Positions 39,953 to 53,300 are shown, counted from the stretch's first letter. The stretch: 64,000 nt of DNA from DATFTF01 sp963825175 (GCA_963825175.1 CAWGSA010000002.1:1550001-1614000); one strand, 5' to 3'. Numbers and translations: made by a program. Notes: generated from the letters alone by a model not told the origin.

Positions 39953-42369
39953 GGGAGAAGGGGCCAGAGCTTGGTCCAGAGATAGCGCACCGGCCTTCGG
40001 AACAGCGCCACGAGGACCGGCCGCGTGCCGGTAGAGATCTTGCCCCGACCGAGCATCCCTGTCTTGATCAGGCCTCCCGGGTTTTGGATGGATGCCTCCG
40101 CGATCAGGAAGCGATCCCCCCCCTCTTCCCGAACGCGCGGAGCCACGCGCTGGACGGCTCCCTGGAAGGTTCGGCCAGGATAGGCGTTGAATTTCAGCAC
40201 CGCCTTCTGGCCGGGCCGCAGGAGGAGCGCTTCGGATTCCGGAACGGCAATCTCCGCGGTCACGGTCGTGAGGTCCGCGACGACACAGAACTCCGCTCCG
40301 CGCGGGAGAAATTGGCCGACACGCTCGTCGATGCGCGCGGTCGCGATGACGCCTGCCACCGGCGAACGCAGTTTCGTCCAACCGACCCTCTCCTGTTCCA
40401 GGGCCAGTCGAGCGATGGCCTCCCTTTGGCGGGCCTTGGCGTCCGAGACCGCCGCTGCGTCCCCCTCCTGCACGGCTCGAGAAACGTCGCTCTCGGCGAT
40501 CTCGAGCGTCGTCCGCGCCGCCGCAAGGTCCGCCTCGTAACTGTCGGATCGGAGAGTGGCGATCGTGTCTCCGGCGCCGACGACGTCCCCCTCCCGATGA
40601 GAGACCGACCCGACGATGCCGTCCACGAGCGAGGTGACCGCGGCCCGGCGTCCCGGAAGGACACGCGCGGGACCGGCGACTCTCAGCGGCCAGGGCACGA
40701 CGATCAGGAGGGCCAGCCCGAGTGCCGTGCCGATCGCCCAGGAGAGCCGCCGGCGCCTGGGAATGGCCATGAGCTTCCGACGCTTCTCCAGCAGCGGCTT
40801 GAAGAACCCCGCCAGAGGAACCTGCTGGTAGAGCTGCGCGTTGCGGACCGCGACGGTGGCTTGATTGACGAGAATCTGAAGGAGCCCCCGCGTCTCTTCG
40901 TCGAAGAGGAGGGGCTCCCGGCTCTCGAAGCTCAGAACCCCGAGCTTTCCCTCTTCGTCCTTGAGGATCGTTGCGTAGAAGGATTTGAGCCCGCTCTCCT
41001 GAAAGAAGGTCCGGAACTTTTCCTCCGTCTCCGGACGATCGGCCCGGAGCGTCCCGTCTTCCTCGAGCGTCACGTTCGCGTCGGAGCCGCTCCAGAACAC
41101 CCATTGCAGCAGTTCCTCGGTGCGGCGGTTCTCAAGAGCCTTGCGATCGAGCTCGGGCGTGCCGGAGACCGCTCCCAAACGAAGCTTCCCGCGATCCAGA
41201 ATCGCGATCGCGCACCGGTCGTAGGTGATGAGCGCCGAGGTCGCATTGACAAGGGTCTGCATGACCTTGTCCAGGTCGAGGGTGGACGTAATCTCCCGGC
41301 TCACGACGAGCAGCGCGTCCAACTCCTCGACTTTTTTCTCCGCTTCGTAGCGCCGCGCGTTGCGCAGGGCCCGGACCGCCTGCCGCCCGAGATCCTGAAG
41401 AAGCTCCTCGTCCTCCGCCGTGAACTCCGAATGCCGCCCGCGCTTGTTGGCCAGCACGATCGTTCCCACGGACATCTCGTCTTCGACCAGAGGAACGGCC
41501 AGAACCGAGTGGATCGGGTAATCGGGATTCTCCTGGGCCAACGCGTCGCCCGGGTCGATCTGGTTGCGGCGCACGGCCTGCTGGTCGGCCACCACGTCGC
41601 CCACCAGCGAAGTGCCGACCGCGGCGGAAGCATTGTCGACCTCGTAATTCTCGTTGACAGCCGTCGCCGCGAGCACGACCTCCTGAGAGCGCTCGTCCAG
41701 AATCCAGACGGACGCCACCTCGGCCGCTGCGAAATCGACCGCCTTGCGGGCGATCAGTCCGGTCAGCTCCGGCCACTCGATGGTGGAGCCGAAGGCCTTG
41801 GAGAGGTCGTAGAGGTTGGTCAAACGCTCGATCGCGTGGAGCATCCCCACGGTCTTGCGCTCGGCCCGCAGGGCCCGCCCGAGCGCGGGCGCGGCGAGCT
41901 GGACGAATCCGGAGAGGAGCGCTTGAGTGCGCTCGGCCCGGGGCCGCTCTCGGAAGAAGAGAATCAGGACCCCGACCACGAACCCCTCGGCCTCCAGGGC
42001 CATGGCCACGGCGGTCTGCAGTCCTGCGGGCGCCCCCCGAAGCAAATCGTCTCGACTCGAGGTGAGCTCGGGGCCTTCCAGGGAGATCACCCCGCGGGCG
42101 GCGAGCAACTCCGCGAGCAGGCCTTCGTCACGGGCGGCAGACCGTCTGGAGAAACCGCGCATCGCTTCTCCGGACATTGCGATGCAAAAGAAGATGGGAT
42201 GGACCGGATCGGGAGCCCAGAGAAGCGCCGCGTCTGCTCCCGCGAGCTGGGCGCTCCACCTCGCCGCCCAGCCGGAGGTCTGAGAGAGGTTCTCGCAGAG
42301 GGCGAGCTCGGCGAGGGCGGAGACGTCGTCGGTTCCGGACGGCCCTTGCGGCTCCTTTGGTGACATCAC
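39949..42369 (-). CDS. GAF-domain sensor with membrane helix and HlyD adaptor domain
   Basis: 806 residues. Three GAF-like regions cover about residues 20-175, 190-345 and 355-500 (NEVSREITSTLDLDKVMQTL-like text, AVPLVEDEMSVGTIVLANKR, GLKSFYATILKDEEGKLGVL). A membrane segment follows (LSWAIGTALGLALLIVVPWP, about 540-560), then a HlyD-type part (LVDGIVGSVSHREGDVVGAG to IRKSPVAGVIATARI-like LRSPVAGVIATARIDERVG). Putting GAF domains and an adaptor in one protein is unusual: it links cytoplasmic sensing to the periplasm. It overlaps the M50 protein gene by four bases (GTGA), so they are made together. Confidence 0.82.
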   Translation of the reverse strand: MMSPKEPQGPSGTDDVSALAELALCENLSQTSGWAARWSAQLAGADAALLWAPDPVHPIFFCIAMSGEAMRGFSRRSAARDEGLLAELLAARGVISLEGPELTSSRDDLLRGAPAGLQTAVAMALEAEGFVVGVLILFFRERPRAERTQALLSGFVQLAAPALGRALRAERKTVGMLHAIERLTNLYDLSKAFGSTIEWPELTGLIARKAVDFAAAEVASVWILDERSQEVVLAATAVNENYEVDNASAAVGTSLVGDVVADQQAVRRNQIDPGDALAQENPDYPIHSVLAVPLVEDEMSVGTIVLANKRGRHSEFTAEDEELLQDLGRQAVRALRNARRYEAEKKVEELDALLVVSREITSTLDLDKVMQTLVNATSALITYDRCAIAILDRGKLRLGAVSGTPELDRKALENRRTEELLQWVFWSGSDANVTLEEDGTLRADRPETEEKFRTFFQESGLKSFYATILKDEEGKLGVLSFESREPLLFDEETRGLLQILVNQATVAVRNAQLYQQVPLAGFFKPLLEKRRKLMAIPRRRRLSWAIGTALGLALLIVVPWPLRVAGPARVLPGRRAAVTSLVDGIVGSVSHREGDVVGAGDTIATLRSDSYEADLAAARTTLEIAESDVSRAVQEGDAAAVSDAKARQREAIARLALEQERVGWTKLRSPVAGVIATARIDERVGQFLPRGAEFCVVADLTTVTAEIAVPESEALLLRPGQKAVLKFNAYPGRTFQGAVQRVAPRVREEGGDRFLIAEASIQNPGGLIKTGMLGRGKISTGTRPVLVALFRRPVRYLWTKLWPLLP

Positions 42370-42463
42370 TCTCCTCGAACGGGACGTTCGACGTTTTCGG
42401 TTCCAGGTCGGGAATCAGCGATCCCGTCGAATGGAAGACGTCGCACGAGGCCCCTCGCTGGTC

Positions 42464-42799
42464 TCAGAAGCTCGCGAGAGCCTCGTCCCGGTCGTCGTAG
42501 ATTTCGAAAACCGAATCGAGCTTGGTCATCTCCAGAAGCTTGCGGACCTGCGGCCCGACGTGCAGAAGCTTGGTCTGACCCCCTTCCTTCTGGGAGGAGG
42601 TCATCGCTCTCACCAGAGCGCCGAGACCGGAGCTGTCGAGGAATCTCACCTGGCCGAGATCGATCAGGAAGTTGACCTTGCCCTCTTCGAGCAGACGGGT
42701 CAGCGTCTTCTTGAATGCGGATTCCGCGTCCCCGATGACGAGATCTCCCCGAACGGTGAGAACCGTCGCCCGGCCGTCGACACTCGTGGTCAGTTCCAT
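42464..42799 (-). CDS. STAS-domain anti-sigma factor antagonist
   Basis: 111 residues. MELTTSVDGRATVLTVRGDL and VNFLIDLGQVRFLDSSGLGA are the SpoIIAA-type STAS core with the phosphorylatable Ser in DSSG (residues 55-58). Such proteins work by partner switching with kinase anti-sigma factors. No such kinase is adjacent, so the partner is unknown. It lies upstream of the GAF-HlyD gene on the same strand by 94 bases. Confidence 0.88.
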   Translation of the reverse strand: MELTTSVDGRATVLTVRGDLVIGDAESAFKKTLTRLLEEGKVNFLIDLGQVRFLDSSGLGALVRAMTSSQKEGGQTKLLHVGPQVRKLLEMTKLDSVFEIYDDRDEALASF

Positions 42800-42864
42800 G
42801 AAGAGCGGATCGAATTATGTCGAAAGCGCCGGTCGGCGTCCACGCCACCCCGAAAACAGAGAGA

Positions 42865-45537
<2,673 letters not shown>

Positions 45538-45542
45538 TACGG

Positions 45543-45577
45543 GGCGTGAGGCGTGAGGCGAAAGGCGTGAGGCGGAG
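45543..45577. repeat. GGCGTGA heptamer array (element F)
   Basis: Units ggcgtga, ggcgtga, ggcgaaa, ggcgtga and ggcggag in tandem, directly after the glucosidase stop and before the amidohydrolase ribosome site. The unit is identical to element B. No inverted partner is seen here. Confidence 0.85.
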
Positions 45578-45590
45578 AGTGAGGAGCGAA

Positions 45591-46889
45591 ATGTTGCGAC
45601 GTTTCCTTTCTGGTTTAGCGCTCGTCTTGACTTGCGGGTGGATGGCGGGGGCGGAGCCCGAGCGAACGATCGTCCTGAAGGCGGCGCGGCTGTTCGACGG
45701 GAACTCGATGACCGTCACCACGGGCGCCGTCGTGGTGGTGAAGGGTTCCCGCATCGAGGCGGCGGGGAAGGATCTGGCCGTCCCGGCGGGGGCGCAGGTC
45801 GTCGATCTGGGCGACGCGACCCTTCTCCCCGGTTTCATCGACGCGCACGTGCACTTGACCGGCGAATCGTCGGACAACTGGTTCCGCGACTTCTTCCAGG
45901 GGATCATGCGATTCCCCGCGGAGCAGGCGCTCTACGCCGCGGCGTATGCCAGGCGCACGCTCGAGGCCGGGTTCACGACAGTGAGAAACGTCGGCGCCAA
46001 CGACTACGTCGACGTCGGTCTGCGCAACGCCATCAACGCCGGAGTCGCGGAAGGGCCCCGGATGCTGGTGGCCGTCCACGCGATCGGCTCGACGGCGGGA
46101 CACGCGGATGGTTCTCCGATTCCGCCGGACCGGGTGAAGCCGGACGGGCCGATCGAGGGCGTCTGCAACGGCGCGGACGAGTGCCGCGCGGCGGTCCGCT
46201 ACCAGATCAAGTACGGTGCCGACGTGATCAAGGTGGTGCCCTCCGGCGGCGTTCTGTCACTGACCGACCCGGTCGACGCGCCGGAGATGACGCAGGAGGA
46301 GGTCGATGCCGTGGTGTCCGAGGCGCATCGCTGGGGTCGGAAGGTCGCCGCGCACATCCACGGCGACGAGGCCGCCAGGGTGGCCATACGGGCGGGCGTC
46401 GATTCCATCGAGCACGGCTCGTTCATGAAGCCGGACACGCTCGCCCAGATGAAAGCGAAGGGCGTTTACCTCGTGCCGACGCTCCTGGCCGGAGAGACGG
46501 TCGTGGCCCAGGCCGCGAAGTTCCCGCCGGTCATCGCCGCAAAGGGGAGAGCGGCCGTGGCGGCCCGCTCGGACATGTTCCGCAACGCCCTGAAGCTGGG
46601 CGTCAAGATCGCCTTCGGAACCGACTCCGCCGTCTCCCGCCATGGGATCAACGCGCAGGAGTTCGGCCTGATGGTCGGATTGGGAATGTCGCCGGCGGCG
46701 GCTCTCAAATCGGCGACCAGCGCCGATGCCGATCTCCTCGGGCTGACCCACGAGATCGGGACCCTCGAAAAAGGCAAGAGCGCGGACATCGTCGCCGTGC
46801 CCGGAGATCCCCTGGCCGACATCCACCAGACCGAGAAGGTCTTCTTCGTCATGAAGGACGGGAAGGTGGTGAAGAACGTTCGGCCGTAG
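45591..46889 (+). CDS. Secreted amidohydrolase (imidazolonepropionase-like/prolidase-like)
   Basis: 432 residues from ATG 45591. Signal peptide (RRFLSGLALVLTCGWMAGAE). Metal-binding pattern: DAHVHLTG, the carboxylated-lysine region IKVVPSGGVLS, AAHIHGDEAARV, SIEHGSFMKP and GTDSAVSRHG, so the metal centre looks complete. The end ADIVAVPGDPLADIHQTEKV is typical of these dehydropeptidase/prolidase-like amidohydrolases. Periplasmic, probably peptidase or lactamase type activity. It is convergent with a second amidohydrolase three bases away. Confidence 0.88.
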   Translation: MLRRFLSGLALVLTCGWMAGAEPERTIVLKAARLFDGNSMTVTTGAVVVVKGSRIEAAGKDLAVPAGAQVVDLGDATLLPGFIDAHVHLTGESSDNWFRDFFQGIMRFPAEQALYAAAYARRTLEAGFTTVRNVGANDYVDVGLRNAINAGVAEGPRMLVAVHAIGSTAGHADGSPIPPDRVKPDGPIEGVCNGADECRAAVRYQIKYGADVIKVVPSGGVLSLTDPVDAPEMTQEEVDAVVSEAHRWGRKVAAHIHGDEAARVAIRAGVDSIEHGSFMKPDTLAQMKAKGVYLVPTLLAGETVVAQAAKFPPVIAAKGRAAVAARSDMFRNALKLGVKIAFGTDSAVSRHGINAQEFGLMVGLGMSPAAALKSATSADADLLGLTHEIGTLEKGKSADIVAVPGDPLADIHQTEKVFFVMKDGKVVKNVRP

Positions 46890-46892
46890 CGG

Positions 46893-48338
46893 CTACCTCA
46901 GCCCGACCGCGCCCCGGACGGACTCGATGAGCTTCTGGGGGTCGTAGCCGACGCCCTCGCGGAAGACGATCTGGACCTTCTCGATGTCGGAGATGGCGCT
47001 CGACGGGTCGCCCGCGATCACGACGAGGTCGGCCTGCTTTCCAGCAGCGAGCGTTCCGATGCGATCGGCCTGCCCCAGGAATCGGGCGCCGTTCTCCGTG
47101 GCGATGTGGATGGCCTCGATCGGAGTGAAGCCGGCCTCCACCAGGAGCTCCACTTCGCGCTGGTCGCCGTATCCCGCCAGCACGCCGCCGTACCCGGTCG
47201 GATCCTCTCCCGCCAGCAGCAACACCTCCGGCCGCGACGAAGGCTCGCTCGAACTCCATCTCCTTCTTCAGGAGGGCCGCATAGGGGTTGTCCGGGCGCT
47301 CGGTCCGCACCCGCGCGGCCAGATAATCCGTGCGGGACTCCGGCGCGAGCGCGTCCAGGACCCGCTGCGGAAACGGCGGACGGTTGGGAACGAAGGTCTC
47401 GAAGACCGGCAGCGTCGAGGTGACGGCGACGTGATGGGCCACGAGATCGCGGATCATCTCGCGCGCCGGTGCGCTCTGGAGATCGAGCGCGGCGAGCGAG
47501 TCCAGGCGCTCCTTGCCGGACGGGCACTCGTCCGGCTTCTTGCCCGGCACGAACTCGGTGTCCACCATCAGGCCGTGCTCGAGGTCGTCGATCCCCAGGG
47601 CCGCCGCCTCGCGGAACCCGATCGAGCAGAGGTGGCCGGTGATCTTGAGTTTGCGGGCGTGCGCGGCCTTGACCGCGGCCGAAGCTCTGCCCGCGTGATG
47701 TGCATGTAGGCCTTGAACGAGGTGGCACCCTCCTCCGCCCAGTAATCGACGGTGCGCCTGGCGTCCTCGGGGCCGAACAGCTCGTGCATCTGCGGCGTGT
47801 AGGAGCCGACCCCTTCCAGGTACGGGGCCGTGACGTGGATCTTCGGACCGGCGATCCTGCCGGCGTCGATGGCCTTGGCCAGCTCCAGATCGGTCTGCGG
47901 CTCGATCGAGCCCGTCGTGCGGATCGTCGTCACGCCGCCCGCGAGGTACAGGCGCGGGAACGAGAACCCGAGCTCGTGGTACAGGGCCAGGCTCCCTCCC
48001 ACCGCCGGCGCCGATGACGATGGGGCCGGATAGAAGAGATGATCGTGCATGCCGACCAACCCGGGAATCACGGTGCGGTCGGACAGATCGATCTCTCGCG
48101 CACCGGAGGGGGACGTGGTCGTGGCGGTCGGGCCGATCGTCTCGATCTTCCCGCCCGAGATCACGACAGTCTGGTCGTCGCGGGGGGGAGCCCCCGTCCC
48201 GTCGACCACGCGCACGTGGCGCAGAACGACGACCGGCGCGTCCACAGACACCAGCTCCCGGACGTCCTTGGAGAGCGCGCGGGTCTGGCCGAACAGGCCG
48301 GCCGCCGACAGGCAGAAAAGGAACAGCGCCAGGAGCAT
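46893..48338 (-). pseudogene. Second secreted amidohydrolase, broken by two frameshifts
   Basis: Three frames together make one amidohydrolase of about 480 residues. First part: signal peptide from ATG 48338 (LLALFLFCLSAAGLFGQ; starts upstream at 48413 or 48443 are possible), VIPGLVGMHDHLFYPAPSSS and ARRTVDYWAEEGATSFKAYM. Near 47680-47690 the reading must shift to AAHARKLKITGHLCSIGFRE and DDLEHGLMVDTEFVPGKKP. Near 47222 it shifts again to LLAGEDPTGYGGVLAGYGDQ and ADLVVIAGDPSSAISDIEKV, with a stop at 46893. Motifs (HDH, carboxylated-lysine region, GHLC, EHG) are all present in order. Two separate indels could be assembly errors or real decay. Confidence 0.8.
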
Positions 48339-48549
48339 GCGTCGCAGGGATTCCGACGCAAGCTTACCGGAGTGCCGCAGAGCGTCTGCGAGGCCTGTTT
48401 TCGTATGCCCCATCCCATTGATCGTCCAGCCGGTATGGTTCATCAGCTCGCGGCGCGCGAAGTCTCCCAGAGGGGAGGAGGCGCATCCGGCCGAGCGGAC
48501 CGACGGTGCGCCGAAGGCGCAGATCCCGATCGAGCGGAAGCGACGGTAC

Positions 48550-48625
48550 TGGAGCCGACGACCGGACTTGAACCGGTGACCTGCGGTTTACGAAACCGCT
48601 GCTCTACCAACTGAGCTACGTCGGC
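48550..48625 (-). tRNA. tRNA-Thr (anticodon CGT)
   Basis: Minus strand: acceptor GCCGACG pairs with CGTCGGC, D-arm GCTC and GAGC, anticodon stem GCGGT/ACCGC with loop TTCGTAA (anticodon CGT, reads ACG), T-arm ACCGG TTCAAGT CCGGT. The 3' end is T then an encoded CCA (48550-48553), so the CCA tail is genomic. The cloverleaf pairs are complete. Confidence 0.95.
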
Positions 48626-48702
48626 CCGGGGGCGGGCATCGTAGTGAAACCTGCGAGGCCGCGTCAACCGTGGGACGGTGGGAGCCGCGCCCCCGCGCCC
48701 GG

Positions 48703-50031
48703 TTAGAAACGCCCGACGAGCGAGGCGCTCGCGGTGGTCACCTTCTTGGAGTAGTCGACTCCGGCGTCGAGCTGAAAATGGTCCCCCAGGGCCAGTCCCA
48801 GGCCTCCGGTGTAGTGATTGACGTCCTCGCCGGCCGGAAACGCAAGGTGATTGGCGATGGAGTCGGTGCTGGTCGTGTCGACAGGTCCCGCGGCGCGGAT
48901 CTTGTGGTCCGGATCGCGCCACCATCCGGCGCGCAGAGCGAAGACGGTCGTGCCCGCGGGGATGACCCACTGAATGCCCGCGCGGAACTGGTTGACGTCG
49001 TCGACGGCGAAAACCGATGGGGCAACCGTTCCGTCTGAGAAGACCGAAGGGGAAATGAGCTGCGAATACCGCACGCGATTCCAGTCCGCCGTGATCGTGA
49101 TGACCTCGATGGGTCGGACGGCCAGGCCCGCGCCGTAGATGTCGGGAACGCGGAGCTGGGACGTCGAGACGTCGCTGTTGGTCGCATCGGTGAGATCGAC
49201 GAAAGTTTCCGTCGTGTTGAACCTGGGTCCCTGGCGGTACACCGCGCCGATCGAAAAGCGGGACGAGGGCTTCCACAGCAGCCCTCCGTTGAAGGCGACG
49301 GCATGATCGTTGGCCGAGACCCTGTCCGTGAGGATGGGCGTTGCTCCCGCGAAGTTGAGCTTGCTGAAGAAGTCCGCCGGCGTGTCGAAGTAGGCCGCGG
49401 ATTCATTGCTGCGGAGGTCGAACCGGGAGACGCCCGCTCCGATCGAGAAGTGGTCCCCGATCCGGAAGGCCAGAGCGAGGCCGTAGTTGACGATGCGCAG
49501 ATCCAGGCCGGCCTGGTAGGGAAGGAATCGGACGATCGTCGATCCGTCCGTATCGGTGAAGAACGCGCCCTGCGCCGTGGAGGAGGCCTTGAAGTCGGCG
49601 AGCTCATGGCGATAGACGGCGACGGCCCACCATTTCCCCGGGTAGACAAAGGAAGCGAAGGACAGCGCCGTTCGCGTATCGCGCGAATCCGAGTAGACGA
49701 GATGGTCCTCGAAGTTATCGGGGTTGCTCGGAAGGGGCGCTCCCGTGCCGTTGCCCCTGTCGAGAAAGCTGTTGGTGAAACGGAAGTAGCGTCCCTCGAC
49801 CGAGACCTCCGGCCGGGTCAGATTGGTGAGACCCGCCGGGTTGGTGTAGGCGGCCGTCGCGTCGTCGGCCAGACCGACAAAGGCGCCACCGAGCGCGAGG
49901 CTTCGCGCTCCCGGGTTGGAGAGGTTGAGCTGGAGATTGGCGCCCACCGAGGTGACCTGTCCGAGCGCTGCGTCGGCGCCCGCAATGCCGCATCCCAGGA
50001 CGAGACACCCGATCAGCGTTCGGACCCTCAT
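48703..50031 (-). CDS. FadL-like outer-membrane protein
   Basis: 442 residues from ATG 50031 with a good ribosome site (GGAGGGG). Signal peptide (VRTLIGCLVLGCGIAGADAA). Mature sequence has AATYTNPAGLTNL-like text (AAYTNPAGLTNLTRPEVSVE), the NPAG motif typical of the FadL/OmpP1/TodX family, followed by many alternating strands and a C-terminal Phe (ASASLVGRF). Family members carry hydrophobic substrates such as fatty acids or aromatic compounds through the outer membrane. It is divergent from the kinase gene. Confidence 0.86.
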   Translation of the reverse strand: MRVRTLIGCLVLGCGIAGADAALGQVTSVGANLQLNLSNPGARSLALGGAFVGLADDATAAYTNPAGLTNLTRPEVSVEGRYFRFTNSFLDRGNGTGAPLPSNPDNFEDHLVYSDSRDTRTALSFASFVYPGKWWAVAVYRHELADFKASSTAQGAFFTDTDGSTIVRFLPYQAGLDLRIVNYGLALAFRIGDHFSIGAGVSRFDLRSNESAAYFDTPADFFSKLNFAGATPILTDRVSANDHAVAFNGGLLWKPSSRFSIGAVYRQGPRFNTTETFVDLTDATNSDVSTSQLRVPDIYGAGLAVRPIEVITITADWNRVRYSQLISPSVFSDGTVAPSVFAVDDVNQFRAGIQWVIPAGTTVFALRAGWWRDPDHKIRAAGPVDTTSTDSIANHLAFPAGEDVNHYTGGLGLALGDHFQLDAGVDYSKKVTTASASLVGRF

Positions 50032-50399
50032 TGCCCCTCCTTGCAGGTTGCGCCTGGCATCTCGACCGACCGACGGGGGCATCCGGAACCGGTTCGGGCC
50101 AGGGGTGTCGCTGTGGAGCCGGCTCGACCCCGAGATCTCGCCCGGAACGAGACTGCCACCGTACCCTCTCAAAGTGTGCTGTCCGTAACCGGGTGCGAGT
50201 ATATCGCAGGGCCGCGCGCATCGAGCGGCGAGCGGGCGCGGATCCGCGCGGTTTCGGGTGGGCGAAGACGGTGCGTTTTCGAGAAGCCCCCGTGCCCGGG
50301 ACGCCCGGTGAGTCAGGGCTCGCTCGTCTGCGGCGAAGGCCCGGGCGCCGACTCGCCGCGATAGAATTTGTGTCTTGACTCTCATCGGGAGACCCTGAA
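50032..50399. other. Divergent intergenic region between FadL-like and kinase genes
   Basis: 368 bases, no gene seen. On the minus strand TATACT (50198-50203) could be a -10 element for the FadL-like gene. On the plus strand TAGAAT near 50363 could serve the kinase gene. Neither has a clear -35 partner. Confidence 0.45.
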
Positions 50400-53300
50400 T
50401 TGCATCAGCTCGGAAAGCTGATCGAGGACAAGTACGAGGTCCTCGCGAAGCTGCGCGAGGGCGGGATGGGGGCCATCTATAAGGTGCGCCACCGCCTGCT
50501 CGACGAAGTCCGGATCGTCAAGGTGATGCGTCAGGGCGCGGAGGGAGACACGGAGCTTCGCCGGCGTTTCCTGGAGGAAGCCAAGACCGCGACCCGGCTC
50601 AAGCACCCCAATATCTGCACGATCTACGACTTCGCGATGGACGACGACGGCACCGCCTACCTCGTCATGGAGTTCATCGACGGCGTCACCCTGTCCGACC
50701 TCTTGAAGACGCGGGGGTCTCCCGGGCTCGGATTGAGTCTCCGGATCGGGGGACAGGCCCTGCGGGCGCTCTCGTACCTCCACCGTAAGAACGTCGTGCA
50801 CCGGGACATCGCGCCGGACAACTTGATGTTGACGGCGGACGACGAAGGCGCGGCCCTCATCAAGCTCATCGATCTGGGAATCGCCAAGGTCCTGGACCGA
50901 AAAGTGGAGATGACTTCCTCCGGCGTGTTCCTGGGCAAAGTCCGCTACGCATCCCCCGAGCAGTTCGGCACGCTCCCGGCCGGAGAGACGATCGACGGCC
51001 GCAGCGACCTCTACTCTCTCGGTCTTGTTCTGTACGAGCTCGTCACTGGCCGGCGCGCGTTCGTGGGAGAGACGCCGGTCGAGCTGATGCGGGCCCAGGT
51101 CTTCCAGGAGCCGGTCGCGTTTTCGGAGTCCGACCCGACGGGCAGCGTTCCCGAAGCCGTGCGAGCCCTGATCCTCAAGTCGCTGCGGAAGAACCGCGAG
51201 AACCGCTTCCAGTCGGCCGGCGAGTTCGCTCGCGAGATCGAAGCCCTGCTGCCGAGCGTCGCGCCCGCGGATCCCGATTCGGGGGAGCAGCTGATTCACA
51301 CCGTGCGCTTGAGCCGGCTCCCGTCCGCCGACCCCGTCACCCCCGGTGTTCAGGAGATGCTCAACCGACCCTTCCTCGGACAGGTCACTCCGGAGCCGTC
51401 GAGCGGGCTCGAGGTCGTCTCGGGCACCGTGCACCGGACCTCCTTCTTGAAAGAGATCGCCGACCGGGAAGCACACGGAGACATTTCGGGTCTGGAGAGT
51501 CTCCTGACCCGCCATCTTGGAGAGGCGGATCTGGCCAACGCCGTCCAGAGCGCGATCGCCGGGCTGCGTCGCAAGCAGGACAGCGAGAAGGCCGACGAGG
51601 CGTCGGACTGGACCAAGGCGCTCAACCAGTACTCCGAAGAGGGTTGGAACCGCTATCTCGTTCGACACCCCCGTTCCGAACGCGCGGAGGAAGCGCGGGG
51701 GCGGTTGGGAGAAGTGCGCGCCTTCCGCGAGGCCCTGGGTCACGACTCGCTCCCTGCGTGGGAGTCCTTCCTGTCGCAGTGGCCGAAGGGACACTTCCGG
51801 CAGAGGGCGGACTCGCGCCTGGCCGAGCTCCGTGACGAGATCGCCCGGGACGAAGAGGCCGCGGGCTGGACCCGCGCGGAGGGTGAGGCGTCCGAGGAAG
51901 GGTGGCGGCGCTTTCTCGAGAGTCATCCGCGGTCGCCGCGGTTGGAGCAGGCGCGCCGACGGTGGGAGGAGGCGAGGGACTTCGCGAAAGCGGCTCAAAC
52001 CGACACCCTCCCCTCCTGGGAGTCATTCCGTTCGCGGTGGGGCAACGGCGCCCTCCGGGCGCGGGCGGAGGCCCGCGTGCGGGAGCTCCAGGAGCGCGCC
52101 GCTTTCGATTCGGCGGAGAGCGCGGGGAAGGCCGCCGGGTGGCGCGACTTCCTGGCCCGTTTTCCGGCGTCCTCCGTGGCCGCGGTGGCCCGCGCGCATC
52201 TGGACGAGCGCAACGCGTTCGAGTCCGCCGCGGCGGCCGACTCGGAAGCCGCCTGGTTTCAGTATCTGAGGGACTTCGGCCGGGAGGCCGGCGCCAAGGA
52301 GGCCAGGGACCGTCTCGCCCGCGCCCAGCGCCGGGACCAGGAGGAGTACGACCGCGTCGTGGCGCAAGGGACCTCCGAGCCCCTGCGCCGGTACCTCGCC
52401 GATCGGCCCTCTTCGAAGAACCGGGCCGCCGCGGAAGCCCTGCTGGCGGAGACCGCCGCGTTCGAAGAGGCGGGTGGGCAGGGGGTCGAGGCTCTCGACC
52501 GGTTCCTCGAATCCTTTCCGCGAAGCCGGTTCCGCGATCGGGCGCGGGAGCGCCGGGCCGACCTCCAAAGGGAGTCGGAACGCCGGGCGCGCGAGAAGAA
52601 CCGCGCTCAGGAGGAAGCGGATTGGGCGAGCGCGGTCGAGAGTCCGAGCGAAGAAGCCTGGGAACGGTTCCTCCAAAATTGGCCCAAGAGCGCGAAGCGC
52701 GGCGAAGCCGGGACCCGTCTGGCCGAGCAGAGGGAGCGGTCCTTCTACGCGCGAGTTCTCGAGACGGACGGCTGGCAGATCTGCCGCGAGTTTCTCGAAC
52801 GGTTCCCCAAGTCGCCGCGCGCCGACGAGGTTCGGGCGCTCCTCGAGGAACGACGGGCCTTCGAGGCTGCCGCGCAGTCCAATGACCGGCGCGGCTGGAC
52901 CGAGTTTCAGGACCAATTCCCCCAGTCTCGCCTGGGCCCGGTCGTCCGGCAGAGGCTCGACGAGCTGCGCGCGCAGGAAGAGCGTGCGCTTTCCGCCGCG
53001 GTCGCGGCGAAGAACGCGGGCGCCCTGGAGCGTTTCCTCGAATCGTTTCCGCAGGCCCACAATCGGCAGAGGGCGGAGGGATTCCTGGCCGAGACGCGGT
53101 CCTTCGAGGGCGCCCGCGCCGGCGGGCGGGAGGCGCTGCAGAAGTACCTGCTGGATTACCCCAACGGTCTGTATGAGGCGCCGGCGCGCCAGATCGCGGA
53201 AGACCTTCGACAGCAATCCCTCCTCGAGCGGATCGCACAGGCCGAGAAGGCAGGACGGACGGAAGACCTCCAGCGCCTCGCGAGCGAGGCCGCCTCCGGG

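Noticed and set aside
42369..42395. Short hairpin CGAACG-GGA-CGTTCG just upstream of the GAF-HlyD start
   Set aside because: Six-base stem only, with no sign of conserved regulatory sequence; not enough to call a control site.
51622..53238. Long open frames on the minus strand across the kinase repeat region
   Set aside because: GC-rich shadow frames opposite a clear kinase gene; no conserved motif.
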